Shown: piece by piece, positions 22,059-30,203 of the stretch | Position numbering within the stretch: the stretch's first letter is position 1 | Layout: every line of letters starts with the position of its first letter | Assembly (NCBI RefSeq): GCF_000252955.1 | Contig: NC_014228.1 | Span: 1,192,005 to 1,256,004 of the forward strand | Length of the DNA stretch: 64,000 nucleotides | Direction of reading: 5' to 3' | From: Xenorhabdus nematophila ATCC 19061 | GTDB lineage: Bacteria > Pseudomonadota > Gammaproteobacteria > Enterobacterales > Enterobacteriaceae | Made by a program: the position numbers and the translations under genes | The notes under the pieces: model-generated | Databases searched by the model: none | What the model was told of the DNA's origin: nothing | The model's input: only the letters and a program-made list of their open reading frames with translations

Positions 22059-22143
22059 TGGTGCGGGAGGCGAGACTTGAACTCGCACACCTTGCGGCGC
22101 CAGAACCTAAATCTGGTGCGTCTACCAATTTCGCCACTCCCGC
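22059..22143 (-). tRNA. tRNA-Leu (TAG)
   Basis: An 85-nt tRNA with the long variable arm of tRNA-Leu, anticodon loop TTTAGGT and encoded CCA. It corresponds to E. coli leuW in the metT-leuW-gln operon. Confidence 0.97.
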
Positions 22144-22148
22144 AAAGA

Positions 22149-22225
22149 TGGTGGCTACGACGGGAATCGAACCTGTGACCCCAGCATTATGAGTGCTGTG
22201 CTCTAACCAGCTGAGCTACGTAGCC
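22149..22225 (-). tRNA. tRNA-Met elongator (CAT), first gene of the operon
   Basis: A 77-nt elongator tRNA-Met, metT position, with encoded CCA. Read on the minus strand the operon order is Met-Leu-Gln-Gln-Met-Gln. This equals E. coli metT-leuW-glnU-glnW-metU-glnV minus the last Gln gene. Confidence 0.97.
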
Positions 22226-22345
22226 ATCTTTTTTCGCTTTGCCTTCATCGGCGGTGCGGGGCGCATTATGCGTATATCAGACAAATGCGTCAACTGCTTT
22301 TTTTTAAAAATATGCACAAAATCGTTTGTTTGTTTGTCTCGTAAC

Positions 22346-22372
22346 CGTTTCGCCGACAAAGTCGGCAAAACG
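22346..22372 (-). terminator. Stem-loop after nagC
   Basis: A 12-bp stem (one G-T pair) with a 3-base loop, CGTTTTGCCGAC / GTCGGCGAAACG on the minus strand, lies 8 bp beyond the nagC stop. No T-run follows, so it is either a Rho-assisted 3' end or an mRNA-stabilising hairpin. Confidence 0.5.
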
Positions 22373-22380
22373 AGTTGGAA

Positions 22381-23604
22381 TTATCCTCCGAGAAGGTGTT
22401 GCAGTAGTATTCCATTGAGCATAGCGCGTTTTGTTAGTGCGAATGCCCCAATTGCAGAACAGTGATTTAATTTAGAAACGACGACAGGAAGTTCTTCACG
22501 AAATGCTTTTAATACTTGTGTGTTGATACAGTTTTGAATGGCAGGGAGCAAAACCTGCTGTGCTTCTACCAGTTCGCCTGCAATAACTACTTTCTGAGGA
22601 TTAAATAAATTAATCGCTATCGAGATAGCCTTACCCAGATAGTGCCCTGTTTGCCGGATAACTTCTGTTGCCAGAGGGTCACCGGCATTGGCTGCGAGGC
22701 AGATTGCATGAATATTGCAATTATTCAAGGTGAGCTGGCTTGGAAAGCCCTGACGTAATTGGTGTTGTACTTTGGCTTCTATTGCTGAGTTAGACACGAC
22801 CGTTTCCAGACAGCCAAAATTACCGCAATGACAGCGTTCACCCAGAGGCTCAATTTGAATATGACCTATTTCACCGAGATTGCCGCGTTTGTTAAGCATA
22901 ATATTGTTGTTAACAATAACACCGGCGCCTGTCCCGCGATGAATGCGTATTAGAATGGAGTCTTCGCAATCGCGGGTTGCGCCGAAATAATTTTCTGCCA
23001 ATGCCAGGCTGCGAATGTCATGCCCAATAAAACAGAAGGTCTTGAAGTGATCTTTGAGATTTTTAACCAGAGGCCAATCATTGACTTTAATATGTGGCAT
23101 ATAGCGGATAATCCCCTCATCGGGGTCAACCAAACCGGGAAGAATTACTGAAATTGCGATCAATTCCCGGATCCGGCGCTGATTTTTGTCGATGAAATCT
23201 TCAATGGTGAAAATCAGTTGTTTTTCGACTTCCGGCTGCGTATTTTCCGGCATGGAGTAAAGCTTTTCCGCCAATGTCTTACCGCTCATGTCGAACAACG
23301 CTACAGTGGCATCATGGCGGCCGAGTCTAATCCCAATAGTATGGAAAGGCCGGCTTTCGGTTACGATAGAGATAGCTCGTCTTCCACCCGTGGAGGCCTG
23401 GTGCTCGACTTCTTTTATCAGTCCACGTTCCAATAACTGACGAGTAATTTTGGTTACGCTGGCAGGAGCAAGTTGGCTTTCTTCTGCAATTTGAATGCGT
23501 GATATTGGCCCGTGTTGATCAATCAATCGATAAACTACGGCACCGTTTAGCTGTTTAACGAGATCAATATTGCCGATTTGCTTTTGGGCATTCTCATTAC
23601 TCAT
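22381..23604 (-). CDS. nagC: N-acetylglucosamine repressor NagC (ROK family)
   Basis: NagC represses nagBAC, nagE and related amino-sugar genes and is released by GlcNAc-6-phosphate. The 407 residues show an N-terminal winged helix (GPISRIQIAEESQLAPASVTKI) and a ROK sugar-binding domain with a cysteine-rich zinc site (CHCGNFGCLET) and the ATP/sugar loop near IRIHRGTGAG. It is the third gene of nagBAC. The E. coli nagD gene that would follow is not present here; the tRNA operon follows instead. Confidence 0.96.
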   Translation of the reverse strand: MSNENAQKQIGNIDLVKQLNGAVVYRLIDQHGPISRIQIAEESQLAPASVTKITRQLLERGLIKEVEHQASTGGRRAISIVTESRPFHTIGIRLGRHDATVALFDMSGKTLAEKLYSMPENTQPEVEKQLIFTIEDFIDKNQRRIRELIAISVILPGLVDPDEGIIRYMPHIKVNDWPLVKNLKDHFKTFCFIGHDIRSLALAENYFGATRDCEDSILIRIHRGTGAGVIVNNNIMLNKRGNLGEIGHIQIEPLGERCHCGNFGCLETVVSNSAIEAKVQHQLRQGFPSQLTLNNCNIHAICLAANAGDPLATEVIRQTGHYLGKAISIAINLFNPQKVVIAGELVEAQQVLLPAIQNCINTQVLKAFREELPVVVSKLNHCSAIGAFALTKRAMLNGILLQHLLGG

Positions 23605-23616
23605 CAGTTCTTATAC

Positions 23617-24774
23617 TCACGATGTTTTGACTTCATTCCCGTTAACAATGGTCTTGCAAATTTTGAAATCGTGAGTAAATGCGGTCAGATTCGCTACCTT
23701 GCCAGGCTCAATCGTGCCGAGATGTTTATCAACATTGATTGCGCGGGCTGGGTAAAGCGTAGCCATCCGCAACGTTTCATCCAAAGCAATACCAACATGT
23801 TCAATACTATTCTTGATGCTATCAATCATTGTGACTGATGAGCCACTCAGCGTTCCATTTTCATCAACACATAATCCGTTTCGATAATATATTGTTTTAT
23901 TAGCAAAGGTAAATTGTTCCATTGCATCAGAAGCCAGGCCGGCAGGGAGGATAGCATCGGTTACCAAAATCAGTTTTTCATTTTTTAATTTTTTTGAATT
24001 ACGGATATTCGGCCACGATACGTGCATTCCATCGCAGATAATGCCGGCATAGATTTCTGATGAATCATAAATGGCACTGATTAGGCCGGGTTGACGGCCG
24101 GAAATCGCAGCCATTGCATTATATAAATGCGTAGAAAAAGTCATGCCATTTTGGAAACCGTGGCGTGCTTCTTCATAGGTAGCATTGGAATGACCCGCAG
24201 ACACAACAATGCCAGCTTCGGCCAATTGCTGAATATATTTGCTTTCAACGATTTCAGGGGCGAGAGTAATTTTAGTGATAACATCCGCATTGAGACACAG
24301 GTAGTTGACCATTTCTGGTGTAGGTTTACGGATATATGCCGGATTGTGAGTCCCTTTTTTAACGGGGTTAATATAAGGCCCTTCCAGATGTACCCCTAAG
24401 GCCTGATTGGGATTGTTTTTCAAATAGGAGCGCATCACGTCGATGGCTTTTATCATTAATTCATCGGGGCTGGTAATCAAGGTAGGCAGGAAACTGGTAC
24501 ATCCGTAGCGCTGGTTAGTTTTCTGCATAATATGCAGAGTTTCTTCTGAAATATCTTCCAACCGTTCATTAAATTGGACACCACCACAGCCGTTGACTTG
24601 CAAATCAATAAATCCGGGAGCAAGGTTGGCACCATGTAAGTCGTATTTTTTAATCTCGTCAGGCAATTCATTGACTGGACAAACCTGCGTAATTAAACCA
24701 TCCGCAATGATAACTGCGTGGTTATCAAGTCTGTCATATCCGGTATAGACAATGCCATTGGTTAATGCGTACAT
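23617..24774 (-). CDS. nagA: N-acetylglucosamine-6-phosphate deacetylase
   Basis: NagA hydrolyses GlcNAc-6-P to glucosamine-6-P and acetate. The amidohydrolase features are [21 protein letters not shown] and the metal-binding histidines in [12 protein letters not shown] and THLYNAM; the catalytic aspartate is in [11 protein letters not shown]. The 385-residue length is standard. It lies between nagB and nagC in the operon. Confidence 0.97.
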   Translation of the reverse strand: MYALTNGIVYTGYDRLDNHAVIIADGLITQVCPVNELPDEIKKYDLHGANLAPGFIDLQVNGCGGVQFNERLEDISEETLHIMQKTNQRYGCTSFLPTLITSPDELMIKAIDVMRSYLKNNPNQALGVHLEGPYINPVKKGTHNPAYIRKPTPEMVNYLCLNADVITKITLAPEIVESKYIQQLAEAGIVVSAGHSNATYEEARHGFQNGMTFSTHLYNAMAAISGRQPGLISAIYDSSEIYAGIICDGMHVSWPNIRNSKKLKNEKLILVTDAILPAGLASDAMEQFTFANKTIYYRNGLCVDENGTLSGSSVTMIDSIKNSIEHVGIALDETLRMATLYPARAINVDKHLGTIEPGKVANLTAFTHDFKICKTIVNGNEVKTS

Positions 24775-24800
24775 ATTAGCTTCTAACTCCTAAATAAGTC

Positions 24801-25607
24801 TTAGCTGGCGAATTCATTGATAATGTCAGTCTCTAACTGACGGAAATATTTCACTGTTTTCACCTTGAGTTCCATTGTTGCTGGCTCATCACAGACAATA
24901 AGTGATTTGGGATGCATCTGGAGGCAACTGACTGTCCACATATGGTTGATATGGCCTTCTATTGCAGCTTGCAGAGCTTGTGCTTTATTCATTCCGGTTG
25001 CCAGGATCATAATTTCTTCAGCATCCATCAAGGTTCCGACACCAACGGTTAATGCGTATTTGGGCACTTGTGCTATATCGTTATTGAAAAAACGGGAATT
25101 TGCTGTCCGGGTTTCAATGGTGAGTGTCTTGATACGTGTACGTGAAGAAAGGGAAGAGGCGGGTTCATTAAAAGCAATATGCCCATCATTACCCACACCC
25201 CCCATAAATAACTGGATCTTGCCATACGATTTGATCTTATTTTCGTAACGTTGGCACTCAACATCAATATCTACAGCATTTCCGTTTAACAAATTGATAT
25301 TTTCTTTGGGGATATCAATATGGCTAAAGAAATTTTGATGCATAAATGAGTGGTAACTTTGAGGATGATCTGCCGGCAGACCAATGTATTCATCCATATT
25401 AAATGTCACAACATGCCCGAAGCTCACTTTTCCCGCTTGATATAGGGTAATCAGTTTCCTATAGGTAGCCAGCGGGGTACTGCCTGTCGGTAGCCCAAGC
25501 ACGAAAGGGCGCTCAGCCGTTGGATTAAATTCATTGATTTTAGTTGCGATATAGTGAGCGGACCATCGACCAACATCACCTGCTGTAGTTAGGGGGATCA
25601 GCCTCAT
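24801..25607 (-). CDS. nagB: Glucosamine-6-phosphate deaminase
   Basis: NagB converts glucosamine-6-P to fructose-6-P and ammonia and is allosterically activated by GlcNAc-6-P in enterics. It starts [17 protein letters not shown]. The catalytic region has [10 protein letters not shown] and [17 protein letters not shown] with the ring-opening histidine, and [13 protein letters not shown] follows. The length of 268 is typical. It is the first gene of nagBAC, divergent from nagE across a 379-bp control region. Confidence 0.97.
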   Translation of the reverse strand: MRLIPLTTAGDVGRWSAHYIATKINEFNPTAERPFVLGLPTGSTPLATYRKLITLYQAGKVSFGHVVTFNMDEYIGLPADHPQSYHSFMHQNFFSHIDIPKENINLLNGNAVDIDVECQRYENKIKSYGKIQLFMGGVGNDGHIAFNEPASSLSSRTRIKTLTIETRTANSRFFNNDIAQVPKYALTVGVGTLMDAEEIMILATGMNKAQALQAAIEGHINHMWTVSCLQMHPKSLIVCDEPATMELKVKTVKYFRQLETDIINEFAS

Positions 25608-25827
25608 GATTACCTCTTAAAAATTATCCGTTAATTTAATTATGAGGGCTATACACGAGAGATGCGATATCTGAGATATCCATGTCATGTGTCATAGCTG
25701 TCGGGTAAAACCGCATATCATACCTGTTATGTGCCAGTTATTGCCCATTCAATGTGACAAAGATATTTTTAATAAAAAAATAAGATGGGCTAATAAGCCA
25801 CATTTATGATCATTATTTTATCAAAAT

Positions 25828-25845
25828 AGGTGAGTTAAATCACGT
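25828..25845. promoter_or_regulatory. CRP-binding site between nagB and nagE
   Basis: The sequence GTGA-GTTAAA-TCAC is a perfect two-fold core of the CRP consensus, centred in the divergent nagB-nagE interval. The E. coli counterpart is known to need CRP-cAMP for both directions. No experimental evidence exists here. Confidence 0.7.
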
Positions 25846-25851
25846 ATTAGA

Positions 25852-25882
25852 AGTATTTAATTTGCGATACAAAATAATATTT
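25852..25882. promoter_or_regulatory. Probable NagC operator upstream of nagE
   Basis: TTAATTTGCGATACAAAATAA resembles the A/T-flanked, CG-centred NagC operators of E. coli, especially the nagE site containing TTTGCGATAC. A second weaker candidate (AATTATCCGTTAATTTAATT) lies at 25622-25641 just upstream of nagB, so a NagC loop across the interval is plausible, as in E. coli. Confidence 0.6.
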
Positions 25883-25986
25883 TTAGACTAACAATGCTAC
25901 TAATAATAAATACAAGTACATCAATGATGTCATCACGTCATTACTTAATTAAGAGACTCCACTCAAGGAGCTTCAAGGGGGCGTAA

Positions 25987-28014
25987 GTGAATATTCTGAG
26001 CTACTTACAACGGATTGGCCGGGCATTGATGGTGCCTGTGGCGACATTGCCTGCTGCGGCAATATTGGTTGGTATAGGTTATTGGATTGATCCAACGGGT
26101 TGGGGAGCTAATAACGCTCTGGCGGCATTGCTTCTCACGTCAGGTAATGCCATTCTCGAAAATATGGGCATGCTGTTTGCTGTCGGAATTGCTTATGGAA
26201 TGTCTAAAGATAAAGATGGTGCTGCCGCGTTAGCGGGGTTAATTGGGTTTATCGTTGTTATAAAGCTGTGTTCTCCTTCTGCGGTGGCGATGATTACAGG
26301 CACCTCGCTTGAGGGAGTCCCCACGGCATTCAGTAAGATAAATAATCCATTTATTGGAATTCTGGTGGGTGTGTTTTCTGCTGAACTGTATAACCGTTAC
26401 AGTAATGTAGAATTACCACTGGCATTATCTTTTTTCAGTGGTCGTCGCTTAGTTCCCATCCTGAACTCTTTCTTGATGATTATCGTATCTCTCATCCTGA
26501 TGTTTGTTTGGACTATCGTTTATGATTGGCTGGTGGCATTCGGCGAAAGTATTACGAATCTTGGTTCAGCAGGCGCGGGTTTGTATGCTTTTTTCAATCG
26601 TTTGTTAATCCCGATTGGTTTGCATCATGCTCTCAATTCGGTTTTCTGGTTTGATGTTGCAGGGATTAATGATATTCCTAACTTCTTGGCTGGGCAAAAA
26701 TCAATTGAAGCAGGTACCGCGATTCCAGGTATAACAGGACGTTATCAGGCGGGATTCTTCCCGATTATGATGTTTGGTTTACCGGGAGCGGCATTGGCGA
26801 TTTATCATTGCGCGCGTCCCGAAAACAAAGTAATGGTCGGCGGGATTATGATGGCAGGTGCGTTTGCAGCCTTCTTTACAGGTATAACTGAACCGCTTGA
26901 ATTTTCTTTCATGTTTGTTGCGCCGGTGCTTTATGTACTACACGCTATTATGACGGGAATTTCGGTATATATTGCGGCAGCGATGCACTGGATCGCTGGT
27001 TTTGGGTTTAGTGCCGGGTTTGTCGACCTGCTATTGTCCTCGCGAAATCCATTGGCTGTTCATTGGTATATGTTGATTCTACAGGGCTTAGTATTTTTCT
27101 GTCTGTATTATGTTGTATTCCGTTTCACCATAAAAAAATTCAATCTGATGACACTGGGGCGTGAAATGCCTGCCGCAGACCAAGTTAATGCTCATAACGC
27201 CGATAGGGCAAAAAATGACAGTCAATCGACCAATAATATTCAAGAAGAGGCGTATCAGTATATTGCTTCAGTAGGCGGTTCAGATAACTTAACGGCTATT
27301 GATGCCTGTATCAGCCGATTGCGTTTATCAGTAAAAGACTCTGGCTTAGTCAGTAGTCACTTGGTAAAACGTCTTGGTGCTTCTGGCATTGTCCGGCTTA
27401 ATAAACAGAGTGTTCAGATTATTGTCGGAATGCGAGCAGAATTGATAGCCAATGCTATGCACGAGGTATTGGCACGAGGTCCTGTGCCTGCATCTACAGA
27501 GACTGTACAATCTGAAACTCAATCTCCGGAGACAACAGCTGAGAAACAGAAAAAGAAAACTATCTTGACCTTAATGGCACCGATGAGTGGTGAAGTGGTC
27601 AATTTGGAAGATGTGCCGGATGAAGCGTTTTCTAGCAAGTTAGTGGGTGAGGGTATTGCTATCAGACCAATATCAGATATCGTTTTTTCTCCGGTTGATG
27701 GTACGGTAGTGAAAATCTTTGATACCAATCATGCGTTATGTATTACCACAGATAATGGTGTTGAAGTGATCGTTCATATAGGCATTGATACCGTCTCACT
27801 GGATGGAAAAGGATTTGAACGTTTAGTTGAAGAAGGGATGCAAGTCAAAGCCGGGAGTCCAATACTAAAATTGGATCTTAACTATTTGAATCTTCATGCT
27901 AAATCCTTAATAAGCCCAGTGATTATCAGTAATATTGATGATTACGAAGGTGTTAATATTATTTGCAAGGGGAGTGTAACTGCGAATAAATCAGTTCTAT
28001 TCCAAGTGATATAA
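25987..28014 (+). CDS. nagE: PTS N-acetylglucosamine-specific EIICBA
   Basis: NagE imports and phosphorylates GlcNAc. The order is EIIC (about residues 1-385, many membrane helices, GLHHALNSVFWF and GITEPLEFSF), EIIB (phospho-cysteine C441 in AIDACISRLR), and EIIA (about 520-675, phospho-histidine H597 in VIVHIGIDTV). The GTG start at 25987 follows an AGGGGG Shine-Dalgarno and matches the family N-terminus. An alanine/glutamine-rich linker joins EIIB and EIIA. It is divergent from nagBAC and under the shared CRP/NagC region. Confidence 0.96.
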   Translation: MNILSYLQRIGRALMVPVATLPAAAILVGIGYWIDPTGWGANNALAALLLTSGNAILENMGMLFAVGIAYGMSKDKDGAAALAGLIGFIVVIKLCSPSAVAMITGTSLEGVPTAFSKINNPFIGILVGVFSAELYNRYSNVELPLALSFFSGRRLVPILNSFLMIIVSLILMFVWTIVYDWLVAFGESITNLGSAGAGLYAFFNRLLIPIGLHHALNSVFWFDVAGINDIPNFLAGQKSIEAGTAIPGITGRYQAGFFPIMMFGLPGAALAIYHCARPENKVMVGGIMMAGAFAAFFTGITEPLEFSFMFVAPVLYVLHAIMTGISVYIAAAMHWIAGFGFSAGFVDLLLSSRNPLAVHWYMLILQGLVFFCLYYVVFRFTIKKFNLMTLGREMPAADQVNAHNADRAKNDSQSTNNIQEEAYQYIASVGGSDNLTAIDACISRLRLSVKDSGLVSSHLVKRLGASGIVRLNKQSVQIIVGMRAELIANAMHEVLARGPVPASTETVQSETQSPETTAEKQKKKTILTLMAPMSGEVVNLEDVPDEAFSSKLVGEGIAIRPISDIVFSPVDGTVVKIFDTNHALCITTDNGVEVIVHIGIDTVSLDGKGFERLVEEGMQVKAGSPILKLDLNYLNLHAKSLISPVIISNIDDYEGVNIICKGSVTANKSVLFQVI

Positions 28015-28027
28015 TTATTGAGTGGTG

Positions 28028-28072
28028 ATAAGTTTCATCCAATTATGTGTTGATGTAATGGATGAAACTTAT
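28028..28072. repeat. Perfect 13-bp inverted repeat after nagE
   Basis: ATAAGTTTCATCC (28028-28040) and GGATGAAACTTAT (28060-28072) are exact inverted copies with a 19-bp spacer. No T-run follows, and a conventional terminator comes later, so its role is open: 3' mRNA hairpin or protein site. Confidence 0.7.
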
Positions 28073-28182
28073 GAAATTTCCTTTAATCATAGATGGAATG
28101 GTTTGGATATTATTTTATAAATTATATAGCTGTATTAGTGTGATTACAGTATTGAACAACCATCGAATTGGTTAGTTTTGTA

Positions 28183-28210
28183 GTGGGAAGTATTTTGGCT
28201 TCCCGCTTTT
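28183..28210 (+). terminator. Intrinsic terminator of nagE
   Basis: The stem GTGGGAAG / CTTCCCGC (one G-T pair) with an 8-base loop is followed by TTTT, 170 bp after the nagE stop and before glnS. I see no gene in the rest of 28015-28325. Confidence 0.65.
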
Positions 28211-28325
28211 ACACATTAACTTTATCCATTCCTTTATTTCCCACTAACAAAGTATTGTTTCTCGGTTCAGCTTATTAGATTATAGAGGGTTATGTTAAAG
28301 CGCTTTTTGCACTGAGGAAAAAACA

Positions 28326-29993
28326 ATGAGTGAGGCAGATGCCCGCCCGACAAACTTTATTCGTCAGATTATTGACGAAGATCTGGCAACTGGTAAACAT
28401 ACATCAGTACATACCCGTTTCCCGCCTGAACCTAACGGTTATCTGCATATCGGCCATGCTAAGTCGATCTGCCTGAATTTCGGCATCGCTCAGGACTATC
28501 AGGGACAATGCAACCTACGTTTTGACGATACAAACCCGGTTAAAGAAGATATCGAATACGTTGATTCGATCAAAAATGATGTACAGTGGCTCGGTTTCCA
28601 GTGGAGCGGCAATATTTGCTATTCTTCTGACTATTTCGATACCCTGTATCAATACGCCATTGAGTTAATCAACAAAGGATTGGCGTATGTTGATGAACTG
28701 AGTGCTGAAGAGATCCGTGAATATCGTGGGACACTGAAAGAACCGGGTAAAAACAGTCCATATCGTGATCGTAGTGTGGAAGAGAACTTTGCACTGTTTG
28801 AAAAAATGCGTGCTGGTGAACTCGCTGAAGGTAAAGCGTGTCTGCGTGCCAAGATTGATATGGCATCCCCGTTTATTGTGATGCGTGATCCGGTCATTTA
28901 TCGAATCAAATTTGCAGAGCACCATCAGTCAGGCAATAAATGGTGCATCTACCCGATGTACGATTTTACACACTGCATTTCCGATGCACTGGAAGGGATC
29001 ACTCACTCTATTTGTACGCTGGAATTCCAGGATAACCGTCGTCTGTACGACTGGGTATTGGATAACATCACGATTGATTGCCACCCGCGTCAGTACGAGT
29101 TTTCTCGCCTGAATCTGGAATATACGGTGATGTCTAAGCGCAAGCTGAATCAATTGGTGACAGAAAACATCGTCGATGGTTGGGATGATCCGCGTATGCC
29201 AACCATTTCCGGCTTACGTCGCCGCGGTTATACTGCTGCCTCCATCCGTGAATTTTGTCGCCGCATTGGTGTGACTAAGCAAGATAACAATGTTGAAATG
29301 GCATCATTGGAATCCTGCATCCGTGATGATCTGAATGAAAATGCACCGCGCGCAATGGCGGTTCTCGATCCGGTTAAACTGGTGATTGAGAACATGCCGG
29401 AAGGTGACGTTATCCTGACGATGCCTAACCATCCCAACAAGCCAGAAATGGGTAGCCGTGCAGTTCCGTTCAGCCGTGAGCTTTACATTGACCGTGCGGA
29501 TTTCCGTGAAGAAGCAAACCGCCAATATAAGCGTCTGGTGCTGGGTAAAGAAGTGCGCCTGCGTAATGCGTATGTGATTCAGGCAGAACGTGTTGAGAAA
29601 GATGCGGAAGGCAATATCACAACAATTTACTGCCAGTATGATCCTGAAACCCTGAACAAAGATCCGGCTGATGGCCGCAAAGTGAAAGGGGTTATTCATT
29701 GGGTAAGCGCCGCACATGGTGTACCGGCAGAATTTTATCTGTATGACCGCCTGTTCAGTGTACCGAACCCAGGTGCAGAAGATGACTTCCTGTCTGTCAT
29801 CAATGCTGAATCTCTGATGATCCGTAAAGGGTTTGCAGAGCCTGGTTTGGTAAACGCACTGCCAGAAAAAACTTACCAGTTTGAGCGTGAAGGTTATTTC
29901 TGTGCTGACAGCCGCCTCTCAAGTGCTGATCGTCTGGTGTTTAACCGTACTGTGGGTTTACGTGATACTTGGGCGAAAATCTCTCAGGCATAA
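28326..29993 (+). CDS. glnS: Glutaminyl-tRNA synthetase
   Basis: GlnRS is a class I synthetase charging tRNA-Gln. The HIGH motif is HIGH within [12 protein letters not shown], the KMSKS-type loop appears as VMSKRKL, and the 555-residue length is standard. A GAGG Shine-Dalgarno precedes the ATG. It lies downstream of nagE, as in E. coli, where NagC also affects glnS by read-through. The six-tRNA cluster that contains its substrates is 6 kb upstream. Confidence 0.98.
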   Translation: MSEADARPTNFIRQIIDEDLATGKHTSVHTRFPPEPNGYLHIGHAKSICLNFGIAQDYQGQCNLRFDDTNPVKEDIEYVDSIKNDVQWLGFQWSGNICYSSDYFDTLYQYAIELINKGLAYVDELSAEEIREYRGTLKEPGKNSPYRDRSVEENFALFEKMRAGELAEGKACLRAKIDMASPFIVMRDPVIYRIKFAEHHQSGNKWCIYPMYDFTHCISDALEGITHSICTLEFQDNRRLYDWVLDNITIDCHPRQYEFSRLNLEYTVMSKRKLNQLVTENIVDGWDDPRMPTISGLRRRGYTAASIREFCRRIGVTKQDNNVEMASLESCIRDDLNENAPRAMAVLDPVKLVIENMPEGDVILTMPNHPNKPEMGSRAVPFSRELYIDRADFREEANRQYKRLVLGKEVRLRNAYVIQAERVEKDAEGNITTIYCQYDPETLNKDPADGRKVKGVIHWVSAAHGVPAEFYLYDRLFSVPNPGAEDDFLSVINAESLMIRKGFAEPGLVNALPEKTYQFEREGYFCADSRLSSADRLVFNRTVGLRDTWAKISQA

Positions 29994-30030
29994 AGTCACT
30001 CAGGTTAACTAACCGATAACACTAAAAAAA

Positions 30031-30055
30031 GCGTGATTATTTTCACGCTTTTTTT
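30031..30055 (+). terminator. Intrinsic terminator of glnS
   Basis: GCGTGA TTATTT TCACGC forms a 6-bp stem preceded by seven A and followed by seven T, so it may work in both directions. Confidence 0.85.
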
Positions 30056-30079
30056 ATGTTTAAAAGCAGCGTAATGAAA

Positions 30080-30097
30080 ATTAACTCGTTCAATTAA
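30080..30097. promoter_or_regulatory. Possible NagC-like operator upstream of the chitobiase gene
   Basis: ATTAACTCGTTCAATTAA is an imperfect palindrome with A/T flanks and a CG centre, about 110 bp upstream of the chitobiase start. It is suggestive only; NagC sites are degenerate and this was judged by eye. Confidence 0.25.
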
Positions 30098-30203
30098 GAT
30101 TAAAAATTGCCTTATAGTCACATATTGTTTAGGGTTATTGCCTTGTCAGGCTTGTACAATATTTGCCCAATGAAAAGAATAATAAATTCTGATGAGGTAA
30201 TTT

